From WHTX01 sp038255145 (GTDB lineage: Bacteria; Actinomycetota; Acidimicrobiia; Acidimicrobiales; CAIXPF01): a stretch of 15,815 nt of DNA. Below, one piece after another: positions 1 to 7,448 of the stretch (its first letter is position 1; each line of letters begins with the position of its first letter). The stretch covers positions 1 to 15,815 of the forward strand of contig JBBSLP010000090.1 in NCBI GenBank assembly GCA_038255145.1, given 5' to 3'. A program made the translations under genes and the position numbers. Under the pieces are notes generated by a model. It did no database searches. It was given only the letters and a program-made list of their open reading frames with translations, and was not told where the DNA came from.

Positions 1-61
1 CGAACGCGCCCCACCACCGCAAACACAACGTCAATAACCCCGCCCCCCGCCAGGCCACCCA

Positions 62-631
62 TCACACAGCCCCAACTCCCCGAACACATGGATCTAGGTC
101 AGAGGAGACCACGACCCAGGAAGGGGGCTGCATCCCTCCCGGAAAGGGCCTGATGTCATGCTGGCGGAAGCTGCCTGGGGTTTCGCTCATCGCCGCATCC
201 GGATGAGGTGCCACATCCCAAACCGGAGTCATGGCGGCGGCATGAACATTCCGCAGTTCGGCTAGGGTGAGCACCTCACCGGCGCTCCACGACCCAGGCT
301 GGATTGCCTGATCGTAGACCCACTCCGCAGCGTCAGCATAGCCCTTGACTTCCAGGTACTCCCGGAGCTCTTTATCGCCAACGGCGCGTCCTTCTGCAAG
401 CAGGGTCTCAACCTGGCGTAGAACCAGCGTGTTGCCTTCGATAGCCGTCGAGTGGTGCGCCTCCGCAAACCAGATCCCTCGCCAGATATCAGCCGCCTCG
501 AGCGGGTTCGGTAGCCCGCCCATCCTTGTCCACAGCTCCTCGATCTGGGTGTTGAGCCGGGCGTAGACGTCTTCTCGGCTCGGCCGGCCCCGCCTGAGGG
601 TCGAGGGCGGGGCAGCGTCAGGGGTGGCCAC
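62..631 (-). pseudogene. Fic family protein, C-terminally truncated (no Fic active-site motif)
   Basis: Fic enzymes transfer AMP or other phosphate-containing groups to target proteins, using an HPFxxGNGR loop. Seen here: a basic GRPSR segment near the start; STAIEG, which fits the (S/T)xxxE(G/N) inhibitory-helix motif; the family-like REYLEVKGYADA stretch; and an ETPGSFR...PPSW segment that normally lies shortly before the active-site loop. The protein then ends (SDLDPCVRGVGAV, stop) and the HPFxxGNGR loop is absent, including from the 61 bases that follow. I placed the start at GTG 631, about 14 residues before the GRPSR segment. TTG 754 and ATG 709 are in-frame alternatives, but the extra residues look non-coding. 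GC is clearly lower than in the rest of the window, which suggests transfer. Inference: an inactive remnant, or the autoinhibitory part only. Confidence is good for the family and moderate for the pseudogene status. Confidence 0.72.
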
Positions 632-728
632 CCGGGCAACGGTACCGATGCACCCGCCCGGAAGTTGCGCGGTCGTGAGGGATCGAAACGTACCGAACCA
701 CACGTACATGGACGTAGTTTGGGGCCCG

Positions 729-770
729 AAAGTGTTCGCAAACCGCAGAAGCAAATGAACCGAACACTTT
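729..770. repeat. 10-bp perfect inverted repeat upstream of the Fic remnant
   Basis: AAAGTGTTCG (729-738) and CGAACACTTT (761-770) are perfect reverse complements separated by 22 relatively AT-rich bases. The element lies about 100 bp upstream of the chosen Fic start, and about 75 bp before the carboxyltransferase remnant on the other strand. It could be a regulator-binding site for the fic promoter. The half-site order (GTTCG then CGAAC) is opposite to an actinobacterial SOS box. Confidence 0.5.
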
Positions 771-843
771 TCCGAGACGAGCTTGTTCGCCGATCAGAGC
801 CGCCCGGGCGACCATCCGCCTCCTGGACTGCCTCGCGGCGTCA

Positions 844-1720
844 GCTTGCTTGCTGAGCAGCTGCTGGGGGTGGACGAGATCATCGATCCCGCCTCGACCC
901 GAGCCAGGTGCCCATGGCCACCGCCATCCTCGGAGACAGCTTCGAGGACGCCGCTGTGCTGTCGGCCCTGGGCGACTTCACCGTACAGGTGCGCGGCCCA
1001 GGCTCCAGCTGACCGACAGCGGGAGGCTGACGACAGCGCCGAGGCCGACGCCCACGTGCGCCGCACCGGCCTGGTCGACCTGGCCGTGGACACGCCGGGC
1101 GAAGCGCTCGACGCCGTGCGCCGGTTCCTGTCCTTCCTGCCCCCCAACATCTGGACGCCCGCCCCCCGGACGGAACCGGTCCCGAGCGCCCAGGTGCCCG
1201 ACCCCGCCCTGGCTGCCCTGGTGCCCCGCAAGCGGGCCCGGGCCTACGACATGCGCACCGTGATCAGCCGCCTGGTCGTCACCGCCCCCGGGGCCCCCGA
1301 GGGGTCACCCGGTGACTTCTTGGAGCTGCGTCCGGGCATGGGCCGGGGCCTCGTCACCGGGCTGGGTCGCATCGACGGTTGGCCGGTGGCCATCCTGGCG
1401 TCGAACCCCAGATCCCCGCGGTGTTCCTCCAGGACGTCGTGGGCTTCCTGGTCGGACGTCAGGTCGAGCACGGCCGCATGCTGTTCCGGGCCGTGCGCCT
1501 GCTCAACGCCGATCGGGTTCATGGACCCCGAGATCGGCGTGAAGGTGCTCTACGGCGACCGCAAGACCGTGGAGGAGAAGCGGGCCATCGTGGCCGAGCT
1601 GCGCGAGGGCAACCTTCGACGCCGCAGCCCACATGAACATCGACGAGGTCATCGACCCCGCCACCACCACCCGAGGAGCGCACCCTGCGCTACTGGCCCA
1701 CCTGCTGAAGGCACGCCGTC
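844..1720 (+). pseudogene. Acyl-CoA carboxylase carboxyltransferase (beta) subunit, mosaic remnant in several frames
   Basis: Biotin-dependent acyl-CoA carboxylase carboxyltransferase sequence survives as a chain of pieces in different frames. First comes VDEIIDPASTRA (about 868-903), which resembles a carboxyltransferase C-terminus. It is followed at once by an internal piece, VPMATAILGDSF...FTVQVRG (about 908-1000, another frame). Then come HVRRTGLVDLAVDT...RRFLSFLP and FLELRPGMGRGLVTGLGRID...ILASNP (about 1050-1411). After a jump there is QIPAVFLQDVVGFLVGRQVE (about 1412-1510, frame changed). Another jump leads to IGFMDPEIGVKVLYGDR (about 1512-1610), and finally FDAAAHMNIDEVIDPAT (from 1615, third frame). 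Conserved family segments between the pieces are missing, so there are internal deletions as well as frameshifts. The N-terminus is absent. The leading C-terminus-like piece suggests remains of two carboxyltransferase genes. It faces an intact paralogue on the other strand. Confidence 0.8.
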
Positions 1721-1749
1721 GGGCTCGAACCAGTCGGGTGCGGGCCCGG

Positions 1750-3312
1750 CTACGGCCGGACGACGCGCTTGGGGCGTTGGGCGAGCTTGGCCAGCAGGGG
1801 TTGGGCCAGCCTGACGAAGCGGCAGGCGAGGATGCGGGTGTCGCGGGGGTCGATGAGGTCGGTGACGTCGCCCTGGTGGGCGGCCCGGAACGGGGAGCGC
1901 AGGCGCAGCAGGCGCTCCTCGATGGCGTCGCGGTGGGCGTCGGGATCGGCCGCCGCCTCGATCTCCCGCTTGTAGGCCGCGGCCACGCCGCCCTCGATGG
2001 GGATGCCGCCCCACTCCCCGGCCGGCCAGCCGAAGCGCAGGTTCAGGCCCTCGGGCAGGCCCATGCTGTTGGGGGCATCGGCGGCCACGCCGTAGGACTT
2101 GCGCACGTTGAACTCGACCTTGGGCACCCCGGCCTCGAAGGAAGCGATGAGCGCGCCCACACCCCGACGCATGGTGGCCTTGCGCTCGGCGGCGGAGCCC
2201 AACATGAACCCGGGCATGTCCAGGAAGATGACCACGGGCAGGTTGAAGGCGTCGCACAGGTCGACGAAGTGCTCGTACTTGTCCGCCGCGTCGCCGTCGA
2301 CGGCCCCGGCCATCTTCAGGGGATCGCTGGACAGGATGCCCACGCTGTAGCCGTCGAGGCGGGCGAACCCGGTGATGACGGCGCCGGCGTAGTGGCGGCG
2401 CATCTCGAAAAACTCGCCGTTGTCCACCACCAGCTTGATCAGCTTGCGGGCGTCGTAGCCACGCCGACGGTTGGTGGGGATGATGTTGAGCAGTTCCTCG
2501 ACCCGGCGGTCGGGCGGGTCGCCGGTCTCCACCCGACGGGCCACGTCGTTGGTGGTGTCGGGCACGTAGGAGAGGAACTGGCGGATCTGCTCGAAGGCCT
2601 CTTCCTCGGTGTCGGCCTCGTTGTCGATCTGGCCGCTCTGGTGCACGTGCACGGCCGAGCCGCCCAGCTCCTCCTTGTTGAGGGTCTCACCGATGGCCCG
2701 GCGCACGACGGGGGGACCCGAGGGGAAGATCTGGGACTGGCCCTTGACCATCACCGTGAAGTGGGACAGCAGCGCGAGCGCGGCGGGCCAGCCGGCCACG
2801 GCCCCGAGCACGGCCGCGGCCACGGGGACCCGGCGTAGCACCTCGATGGGCTTGTACCACATGTCCCCTTCGGGCAGGCCCATCGAGCCCGAGGCCTCGT
2901 CGGCCTTGGAGCTGTGGCCCACGCCCTCGACCAGGTGCACGCAGGGGATGCCGTAGGTGGTGGCCAGGGGGTGCATGAAGTCGTGGGGCTTCTTGTGCAC
3001 GTTGTGGGGGCTGCCACCGGAGATGGTGAAGTCGTCCCCGCCGATGGCCACGGGCCGGCCGTCGATCTCGGCCAGGCCGTGCACGTAGGCGCCCGGCGTG
3101 AAGCCCACCAGGTTGCCCTCGGCGTCGTACTCGGCCGCCCCCACCAGGGAACCCGCCTCCACGAAGCTGCCGGGGTCGACCATCTTGTCGATGCGCTCAC
3201 GCACCGTGTAGCGGCCCTGGGCGTGCTGGCGGTCGACGCGCTCCTCGCCGCCCATCTCGGCGGCCAGGGCCCGGATGTAGGCCAGGTCGTCGATGGCCGA
3301 CTCCCAGTCCAT
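1750..3312 (-). CDS. Acyl-CoA carboxylase carboxyltransferase (beta) subunit, atypical
   Basis: This subunit would transfer carboxylate from carboxybiotin to an acyl-CoA in a cytoplasmic biotin-dependent complex; its substrate cannot be told from sequence. The product is 520 aa, a normal length for the family. The N-terminal crotonase-fold half runs from RERIDKMVDPGSF (38-50) through FTVMVKG to EELGGSAVHVHQSG (214-227). The C-terminal half runs from RGYDARKLIKLVVD (284-297) through DKYEHFVDLCDAFNLPVV to VTDLIDPRDTR (483-493). Odd points: the loop usually containing GG reads AGWPA (173-177), and the second reads KSYGVAADAP (405-414) instead of a KAYGGAY-like motif, so both oxyanion-type loops deviate. 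Start ATG 3312 is directly before the conserved N-terminus. TTG 3351, preceded by GGGAG, is a credible alternative. No biotin carboxylase or biotin-carrier gene is in the window. It is transcribed divergently from the glycosylase remnant and convergently with the decayed paralogue. Confidence 0.85.
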   Translation of the reverse strand: MDWESAIDDLAYIRALAAEMGGEERVDRQHAQGRYTVRERIDKMVDPGSFVEAGSLVGAAEYDAEGNLVGFTPGAYVHGLAEIDGRPVAIGGDDFTISGGSPHNVHKKPHDFMHPLATTYGIPCVHLVEGVGHSSKADEASGSMGLPEGDMWYKPIEVLRRVPVAAAVLGAVAGWPAALALLSHFTVMVKGQSQIFPSGPPVVRRAIGETLNKEELGGSAVHVHQSGQIDNEADTEEEAFEQIRQFLSYVPDTTNDVARRVETGDPPDRRVEELLNIIPTNRRRGYDARKLIKLVVDNGEFFEMRRHYAGAVITGFARLDGYSVGILSSDPLKMAGAVDGDAADKYEHFVDLCDAFNLPVVIFLDMPGFMLGSAAERKATMRRGVGALIASFEAGVPKVEFNVRKSYGVAADAPNSMGLPEGLNLRFGWPAGEWGGIPIEGGVAAAYKREIEAAADPDAHRDAIEERLLRLRSPFRAAHQGDVTDLIDPRDTRILACRFVRLAQPLLAKLAQRPKRVVRP

Positions 3313-3430
3313 GCCGGGCTTCCACGTCTGGCGGTTGGGATCTACAGGCAAGGCGTCCGCTCCCGGATAGGGGTCTCGGGCCGGACCATACGTCGCCGGG
3401 CAGGGTGCCGGCATCCCCCGAGGTCCCCGA

Positions 3431-3448
3431 CCTGACGCCCGTGTCAGG
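3431..3448. promoter_or_regulatory. Small perfect hairpin in the divergent intergenic region
   Basis: CCTGAC (3431-3436) and GTCAGG (3443-3448) form a 6-bp perfect stem with a 6-base loop. It sits between the divergent starts of the carboxyltransferase (3312, minus) and the glycosylase remnant (3520, plus). It is short enough to be chance in GC-rich DNA. The rest of this ~200-bp gap shows no other feature I can support. Confidence 0.25.
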
Positions 3449-3519
3449 CCGCCCGGTTCAGGACGCACGGGGTCCGACCCGATGCGAGCCCGGGGCCCGG
3501 TCGCGGGTAGGCAGGTCCC

Positions 3520-4393
3520 ATGGCGCGCTTCACCCTCACGCCCGAGGGCCCGTTCTCCCTGGCAGCGGGCACCCGCTTCCTCGAAGGCTTCGCCCCCGCC
3601 GCCTACACGGAGGCGGCTGATACCCCCCTGGACCTGGCCTTCGCCGTCGACGGCGATTGGCGCACCGTGGGCGTGCGTGTCCACCAGGAGGGCAACGAGG
3701 TGGTCGGCGACGTGGTGCTGGCTGACGGCGCCGTCGACGGCAAGGCCGAGGGCGAGACCGCGGCCGAGGTCGACGACGGGCTGCTGGCTGCGGTCCGGAC
3801 CCAGGTCGGGCGCATCCTGTCCCTCGATGTCGACGGCTCGGGCTTCGCCGATGTCGGGCGGCGTGACCCCGTGGTGGGCCGGCTCCAGGACCGCTACCCG
3901 GGCCTACGGCCGGTGTGCTTCTGGTCGCCCTACGAAGCGGCGGCGTGGACGCTGATCGGCCGGCGCACCCGCATCCCCCAAGCCGCCGCCATCAAGGCCC
4001 GCATGGCCGTCGAGCTGGGCCGGGCCGCCACCCTGGGCGACCGCGTCGTGCACGCCTTCCCCGCCCCCGAGCGGCTGGCCGAGCTCGAGGCCTTCGGGGG
4101 CCTGGCCGGCCGAAAGCCCGAGTGGCTGCGGGCCCTGGGCGAAGCTGCGCTACGGGGCGAGCTCGACGCCGCCACCCTGCGGGCCCTGCCCCGGGACGAG
4201 GCCCTGGCCCAGCTGGGGCGCCTGGGCGGCATCGGGCCCTTCTCGGCCGAGCTCGTGCAGCTGCGAGGATGACGACGAGCTGGTCGCCCCGGCCGACGCC
4301 TGGCGCCCCTACCGGACCTGGGTGTGCGTGCTGCTGCGCGTCGCCCTCGAGGACGACACCGGCGAGATCGCCGGCCGGTCGCCCCGGGCCTGA
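3520..4393 (+). pseudogene. DNA-3-methyladenine glycosylase (AlkA/HhH-GPD type), frameshifted and lacking the catalytic-Asp segment
   Basis: The family removes alkylated bases from DNA in base-excision repair. The first frame (250 aa, ATG 3520) has an AlkA-like N-terminal domain, an FWSPYEAAAWTLIGRR segment and a helix-hairpin-helix, GRLGGIGPFSAELVQLRG, and stops at 4272. In intact relatives this helix is followed by a glycine/proline-rich loop with the catalytic Asp. Here the text jumps directly, in another frame (4268-4393), to DDDELVAPADAWRPYRTW and then VCVLLRVALEDDTGEIAG, the normal C-terminus of this family. So a deletion of roughly 25-40 residues (inferred from the family) removed the catalytic Asp and shifted the frame. 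Either the gene is dead or there is an assembly error at about 4268. The family call is solid from both halves. The start is preceded by only a weak AGG-type ribosome site. Confidence 0.82.
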
Positions 4394-4449
4394 GCCGAAC
4401 GGCACCCCTGCGCCCATGACCGAGCTGGGGCCCGATCGGGTACACCGCC

Positions 4450-4992
4450 GTGGTGAACGACCAGGGCGGACCCGAACCCATCGCCCACCGACGGGACTGG
4501 GTGCAGCGCCACATCTGCCAGCGGTCGACGCCCCGGTGGTACCGGGGTCGGCTGGCACCCTCGGACGGCGTGGAGCGCTTCGGCGGCCGGGGGGACCCCC
4601 ACCGCCGGCAACGGACCTCGGCCAGCCGGGCCCTGCACCGCTTCGACGACGTGTCCTCCCACGCCGGGGCCGGCCTGGCCGCGGCGGCGTTCGTGGCCAT
4701 CTGGCTGGTGGTGGGCCTGTGGAGCGGCTTCCCCCACTGGTGGGAGGAGGTGCTCTACTCGGTCAGCGCTTCGGTGACCCTGATCATGGTGTTCGCCATC
4801 CAGCACGCCCAGAGCCGCCAGCAGGCCGCCACCCAGCGCAAGCTCGACGAGATGATCCGGGCCTCCCACGGGGCCGACAACCGGCTCATCGCCGCCGAGG
4901 ACGCCCCCGACGAGGAGCTGCAGGCCCTGGCCGACCTCAACCTCGCCGATCGCGAGCGGGCCGCGGGGCAGGCGCCGAGGCGTACGGCCTGA
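4450..4992 (+). CDS. Low-affinity iron permease family membrane protein
   Basis: A small integral membrane protein of the family named after fungal low-affinity iron permease; the bacterial function is not established. Two transmembrane segments are visible: AAAAFVAIWLVVGLW (about 76-90), and one from about 101 to 117 ending in TLIMVFAIQ. Next comes the family signature IQHAQSRQQAATQRKLDE, then an acidic tail (LIAAEDAPDEELQALADL). The conserved part begins only near residue 60 (ALHRFDDVSSHAG). The preceding Arg/Trp/Gly-rich residues are unlike the usual short N-terminus, so the true start may be downstream of GTG 4450, for example GTG 4570. No convincing ribosome site distinguishes them. It ends 4 bp from the convergent SnoaL-like gene. 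The family assignment is firm; the start is uncertain. Confidence 0.78.
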   Translation: MVNDQGGPEPIAHRRDWVQRHICQRSTPRWYRGRLAPSDGVERFGGRGDPHRRQRTSASRALHRFDDVSSHAGAGLAAAAFVAIWLVVGLWSGFPHWWEEVLYSVSASVTLIMVFAIQHAQSRQQAATQRKLDEMIRASHGADNRLIAAEDAPDEELQALADLNLADRERAAGQAPRRTA

Positions 4993-4996
4993 GTGC

Positions 4997-5404
4997 TCAG
5001 TGCAGGGCGGTGTCGGGGGCGATCCGACGGATGACGAAGCGCCAACCGGCCGGGGTGCGCTCGAGCTCGTCCTCGTAGATGGCCGTGGTCGACACCCGGC
5101 TGCCACCGTCGTTGTTGACCAGCACCAGGTAGCAGCGCTGCGTGGCCCGATCGCCGTCGAGCTCGATGATGTGGTCGGTGGTGCAGTGCCGGCCGGTGAA
5201 GGCGGCCGAGTAGCCCTTGGCGAACTCGGTCAGGCCCTCGGGACCGGTGTGCTCGCCGAGCAGGGCCGAAGCGAACGTGCCCTGCTCGACGAAGGTGGCC
5301 ACCCAGTCCTCGATCTGGCCGGCGTCGATGGCGAAGTTGTACCGGGCGGTGAGGTCCCGGATGGCGAGCTGATCGGCCACCGCGGCGAGCTGCTGGCTGT
5401 CCAT
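4997..5404 (-). CDS. SnoaL-like / nuclear transport factor 2-fold protein
   Basis: 135 aa, a typical single-domain length. The N-terminal pattern LAIRDLTARYNFAIDAGQI followed by EDWVATFVEQGTF is the usual first helix and strand of SnoaL-like (NTF2-fold) proteins. The later alternating pattern (RCYLVLVNNDGG, STTAIYEDELER, GWRFVIRRI) fits the curved sheet of the cone fold. Members act as small cyclases, isomerases or dehydratases, or as binding proteins; no specific reaction can be inferred here. Start ATG 5404 is immediately before the domain, without a strong ribosome-binding site. Its back-to-back neighbour is a truncated crotonase, and the crotonase truncation point lies in the ~100 bp upstream of this gene. 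Function is otherwise unknown. Confidence 0.85.
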   Translation of the reverse strand: MDSQQLAAVADQLAIRDLTARYNFAIDAGQIEDWVATFVEQGTFASALLGEHTGPEGLTEFAKGYSAAFTGRHCTTDHIIELDGDRATQRCYLVLVNNDGGSRVSTTAIYEDELERTPAGWRFVIRRIAPDTALH

Positions 5405-5509
5405 GATCCAGTTCTAGCCGACCTGGCGAAGGCCCCGCCCCACAGGCCAAGGTGGCCGGGCCCATGGGGGACACGACGTCCGGGGGGACACACCCGCCTG
5501 CCCCTCGAC

Positions 5510-6019
5510 GTGGCCGACCGGGTCATCCGCGAGGGCAAGCAGCTGCTCATGAACCTGCTCGACATCGACGCCCCCGTCATCGCCGCCGTCAACGGGCCCG
5601 CCATGCGCCACTGCGAGCTGGCCCTGCTGTCCGACATCGTGCTCGTGGCCGACCACGCCCAGTTCCAGGACTCGGCCCACGTCCCCGCCGACATGGTGCC
5701 CGGCGACGGCATGCACGTCGTCTTCCCCCTCCTCCTGGGCCACAACCGGGGTCGGGCCCACCTGCTGACGGGACGGTCCGTGTCCGCGGCCGAGGCCGTC
5801 GACTGGGGCCTGGCCTTCGAGTCGCACCCCGCGGCCGATCTGTTGCCCCGGGCCTGGGAGCTGGCCACCGAGCTGTCCCTGCGCTCCACCCTGACCCTGC
5901 GCTACTCGCGCATCATGCTGGTCGAGCAGCTCAAGCGGCAGTTGCAGGACCTGTTGGGCTACGGCCTGGGCATGGAGATGCTCGCCCTGCAGGATCGGCC
6001 CGAGGCCCCCGGCCGCTGA
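5510..6019 (+). pseudogene. 5'-truncated crotonase-family protein resembling 6-oxocamphor hydrolase
   Basis: The coding signal begins abruptly near VADRVIREGKQLL and runs to a normal C-terminus (LGMEMLALQDRPEAPGR). It includes APVIAAVNGP, LALLSDIVLVAD, FQDSAHVPADMVPGDGMHVV, NRGRAHLLTG and AVDWGLAFE. About 80-95 N-terminal residues expected in a crotonase, including the first oxyanion-hole loop, are absent. I see no remnant of them in other frames upstream. The FQDxxH...PGDGxH block matches what I recall of 6-oxocamphor hydrolase, a retro-Claisen C-C bond hydrolase. The His (codon 5678-5680) and Asp (5705-5707) are nine residues apart, like its catalytic His145 and Asp154. GTG 5510 is only the first plausible start, so a shorter translated product cannot be excluded. 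Most likely a gene fragment. Confidence 0.75.
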
Positions 6020-6037
6020 CCGGGGACCGCAGAGGGC

Positions 6038-6814
6038 TCAGACCCCGGGCAGAGCGGGATCGGCCGCCGCACCGCCGAGCTCGCCGGCCAGGCTGCCCAG
6101 TGACGAGCTGGGCAGCTCGGCCACCGCGTTGAGGACGTGCTTCTCCAGCAGGGCCTCGAGCTCGGCCAGGAGGGGGGCGTCCTCCTCGACCCGGGCCTCG
6201 TCGAGGGCCATGGAGCCGTGGAGGTACACGCCCACGTCGTAGGGCGGGCCCACCGACAGGTTGGACCGGGCCGTGCTCATCATGGACACCAGGCCGATCT
6301 TGGTGGCCCGCATGAGGTCGACATGGGCCCGCACGGCGAACTCGAGCATGAACTTGCCGTACTTGCTCTCACCGATCTGCAGGAACGGGCGCTCGTCCGA
6401 CGCCCGGATGTAGTTGCCCTGGGGGTAGACGAGGAGGATGTCGGGTGCCTCGGTGCCCACCTGGCCGCCGAGGATGAAGGTGGCCGTGCCGTTGATGGCA
6501 CCCATCCCGTCCCGGTGCCGGGCGGTGACCTCCTGGCCCAGGCGACCCACGTAGAGGGCGGCCTCGAACAGGTGGTCCACCGTGGCGAGGGACTCGTGGT
6601 CGCCGGGTCGGTCCAGGTCACGGGCGATGCGGTCGAGCACCTCCTGGGTGGTGGCCAGGTTGCCGGCCGACTGGAGCACGAAGACGCGGTCGGGCGCGGG
6701 CTGGAAGACGTGGAGCTTGCGGTAGCTGCCCACGTTGTCGATGCCGGCGTTGGTCCGGGTGTCGGAGATGAACACCAGGCCCTCGGTCAGCCGCAGGGCC
6801 ATGCAGTAGGTCAT
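6038..6814 (-). CDS. anbu: Anbu-type proteasome-like protease (ancestral beta subunit)
   Basis: 258 aa, an N-terminal-nucleophile hydrolase related to HslV and proteasome beta subunits. The start MTYCMALRLTEGLVF is diagnostic: Thr2 would be the exposed nucleophile after Met removal. Asp18 in SDTRTNAG and Lys33 in YRKLHVF occupy the expected catalytic positions. Other family segments visible are FVLQSAGNLATTQ, TATFILGGQVG and FLQIGESKYGKFML. The last ~20 residues (Ser/Gly/Ala/Pro-rich) extend beyond the fold. Start ATG 6814 is fixed by the need for Thr at position 2. In many bacteria the gene sits with alpha-E, ATP-grasp and transglutaminase-like genes; none is here, and its neighbours are a crotonase fragment and a broken regulator. 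Physiological substrates are unknown for this family. Confidence 0.9.
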   Translation of the reverse strand: MTYCMALRLTEGLVFISDTRTNAGIDNVGSYRKLHVFQPAPDRVFVLQSAGNLATTQEVLDRIARDLDRPGDHESLATVDHLFEAALYVGRLGQEVTARHRDGMGAINGTATFILGGQVGTEAPDILLVYPQGNYIRASDERPFLQIGESKYGKFMLEFAVRAHVDLMRATKIGLVSMMSTARSNLSVGPPYDVGVYLHGSMALDEARVEEDAPLLAELEALLEKHVLNAVAELPSSSLGSLAGELGGAAADPALPGV

Positions 6815-6883
6815 CGTCGATCGTCTCGCTTCACGTGGGGGCCGCTGGGGCCGGTGGAACGGCGAGAGCCTACGAGGAGTCGC

Positions 6884-7438
6884 TCAGTGGGATCGCAGGT
6901 GGGCCTCGGTGGCGGCGTCGCCCGGGAAGCACACCTCGATGGCCAGCTCGCCCACCGACTCGTCGGCCGGGGTGGCGAACACGGTCAGGGTGGTCCCGTA
7001 CCACCTCGGCCACGTTGGGGTAGGCGCTGACCTCGTCGAGCAGGGCGTCGAGGCGGGGGTCGGCCGAGGTGTCGGCCAGACGCACGAGCTGGGCCAGCAT
7101 CTGGCGGGCCCACTGGTCGAAGGTCGCGGTGTGGGCGGCCAGGCCCTCGGGGTGGAGGGTCAGGCGGAACAGGTTGACCGCCGGCCGGCACAGGTGCTCG
7201 GGCACGCCCCGGAGGGAACAGCCGCCGGCACGTGGCCCGCACCGCCTCCATGGACGCGGCGGCAGGAGCGGGCACGGGCCGGGGGGCGGGAGCGGCCGTT
7301 CTCGATGCAGCTGAGGTGGCGGGTGGATACACCGGTGGCCAGGGACAGCTCGAGCTGGGTGCGCTGGCGGCGACGACGCCACCGGCGCAACAGCTCCCCC
7401 ACGTCCGCGGGGCCGTCCGGACCGGCGGTCAGGGCCAT
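6884..7438 (-). pseudogene. XRE/MmyB-type transcriptional regulator, frameshifted and internally deleted
   Basis: Intact relatives have an N-terminal helix-turn-helix and a C-terminal MmyB-like ligand-binding domain, about 270 aa in total. Here ATG 7438 opens with GELLRRWRRRRQRTQLELSL followed by ATGVSTRHLSCIENGRSRP, a clear XRE helix-turn-helix. The reading is then lost. The C-terminal domain resumes in another frame at about 7215 (VPEHLCRPAVNLFRLTLHPE, then DQWARQMLAQLVRLAD). Near 6995-7001 the frame changes again by one base into YGTTLTVFATPADESVGELA and IEVCFPGDAATEAHLRSH, ending at TGA 6884. The middle of the normal protein (about 90 residues, inferred from the family) is largely missing. 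It lies 10 bp after the MFS gene on the same strand, suggesting a former transporter-regulator operon. Confidence 0.78.
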
Positions 7439-7448
7439 GAGCGGCAAG

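Noticed and set aside
729..770. Possible SOS (LexA) box from the GTTCG/CGAAC half-sites
   Set aside because: Half-sites are in the wrong order and 22 bases apart; an actinobacterial SOS box has CGAAC before GTTCG with a short spacer.
1633..2838. 401-residue plus-strand ORF opposite the carboxyltransferase
   Set aside because: It is His/Gly/Val-rich antisense text of a clear carboxyltransferase. Only its first ~30 residues belong to a real remnant (MNIDEVIDPAT).
3915..5078. 387-residue plus-strand ORF spanning the glycosylase end and iron permease
   Set aside because: Pro/Arg/Gly-rich shadow in a different frame from the two recognisable families.
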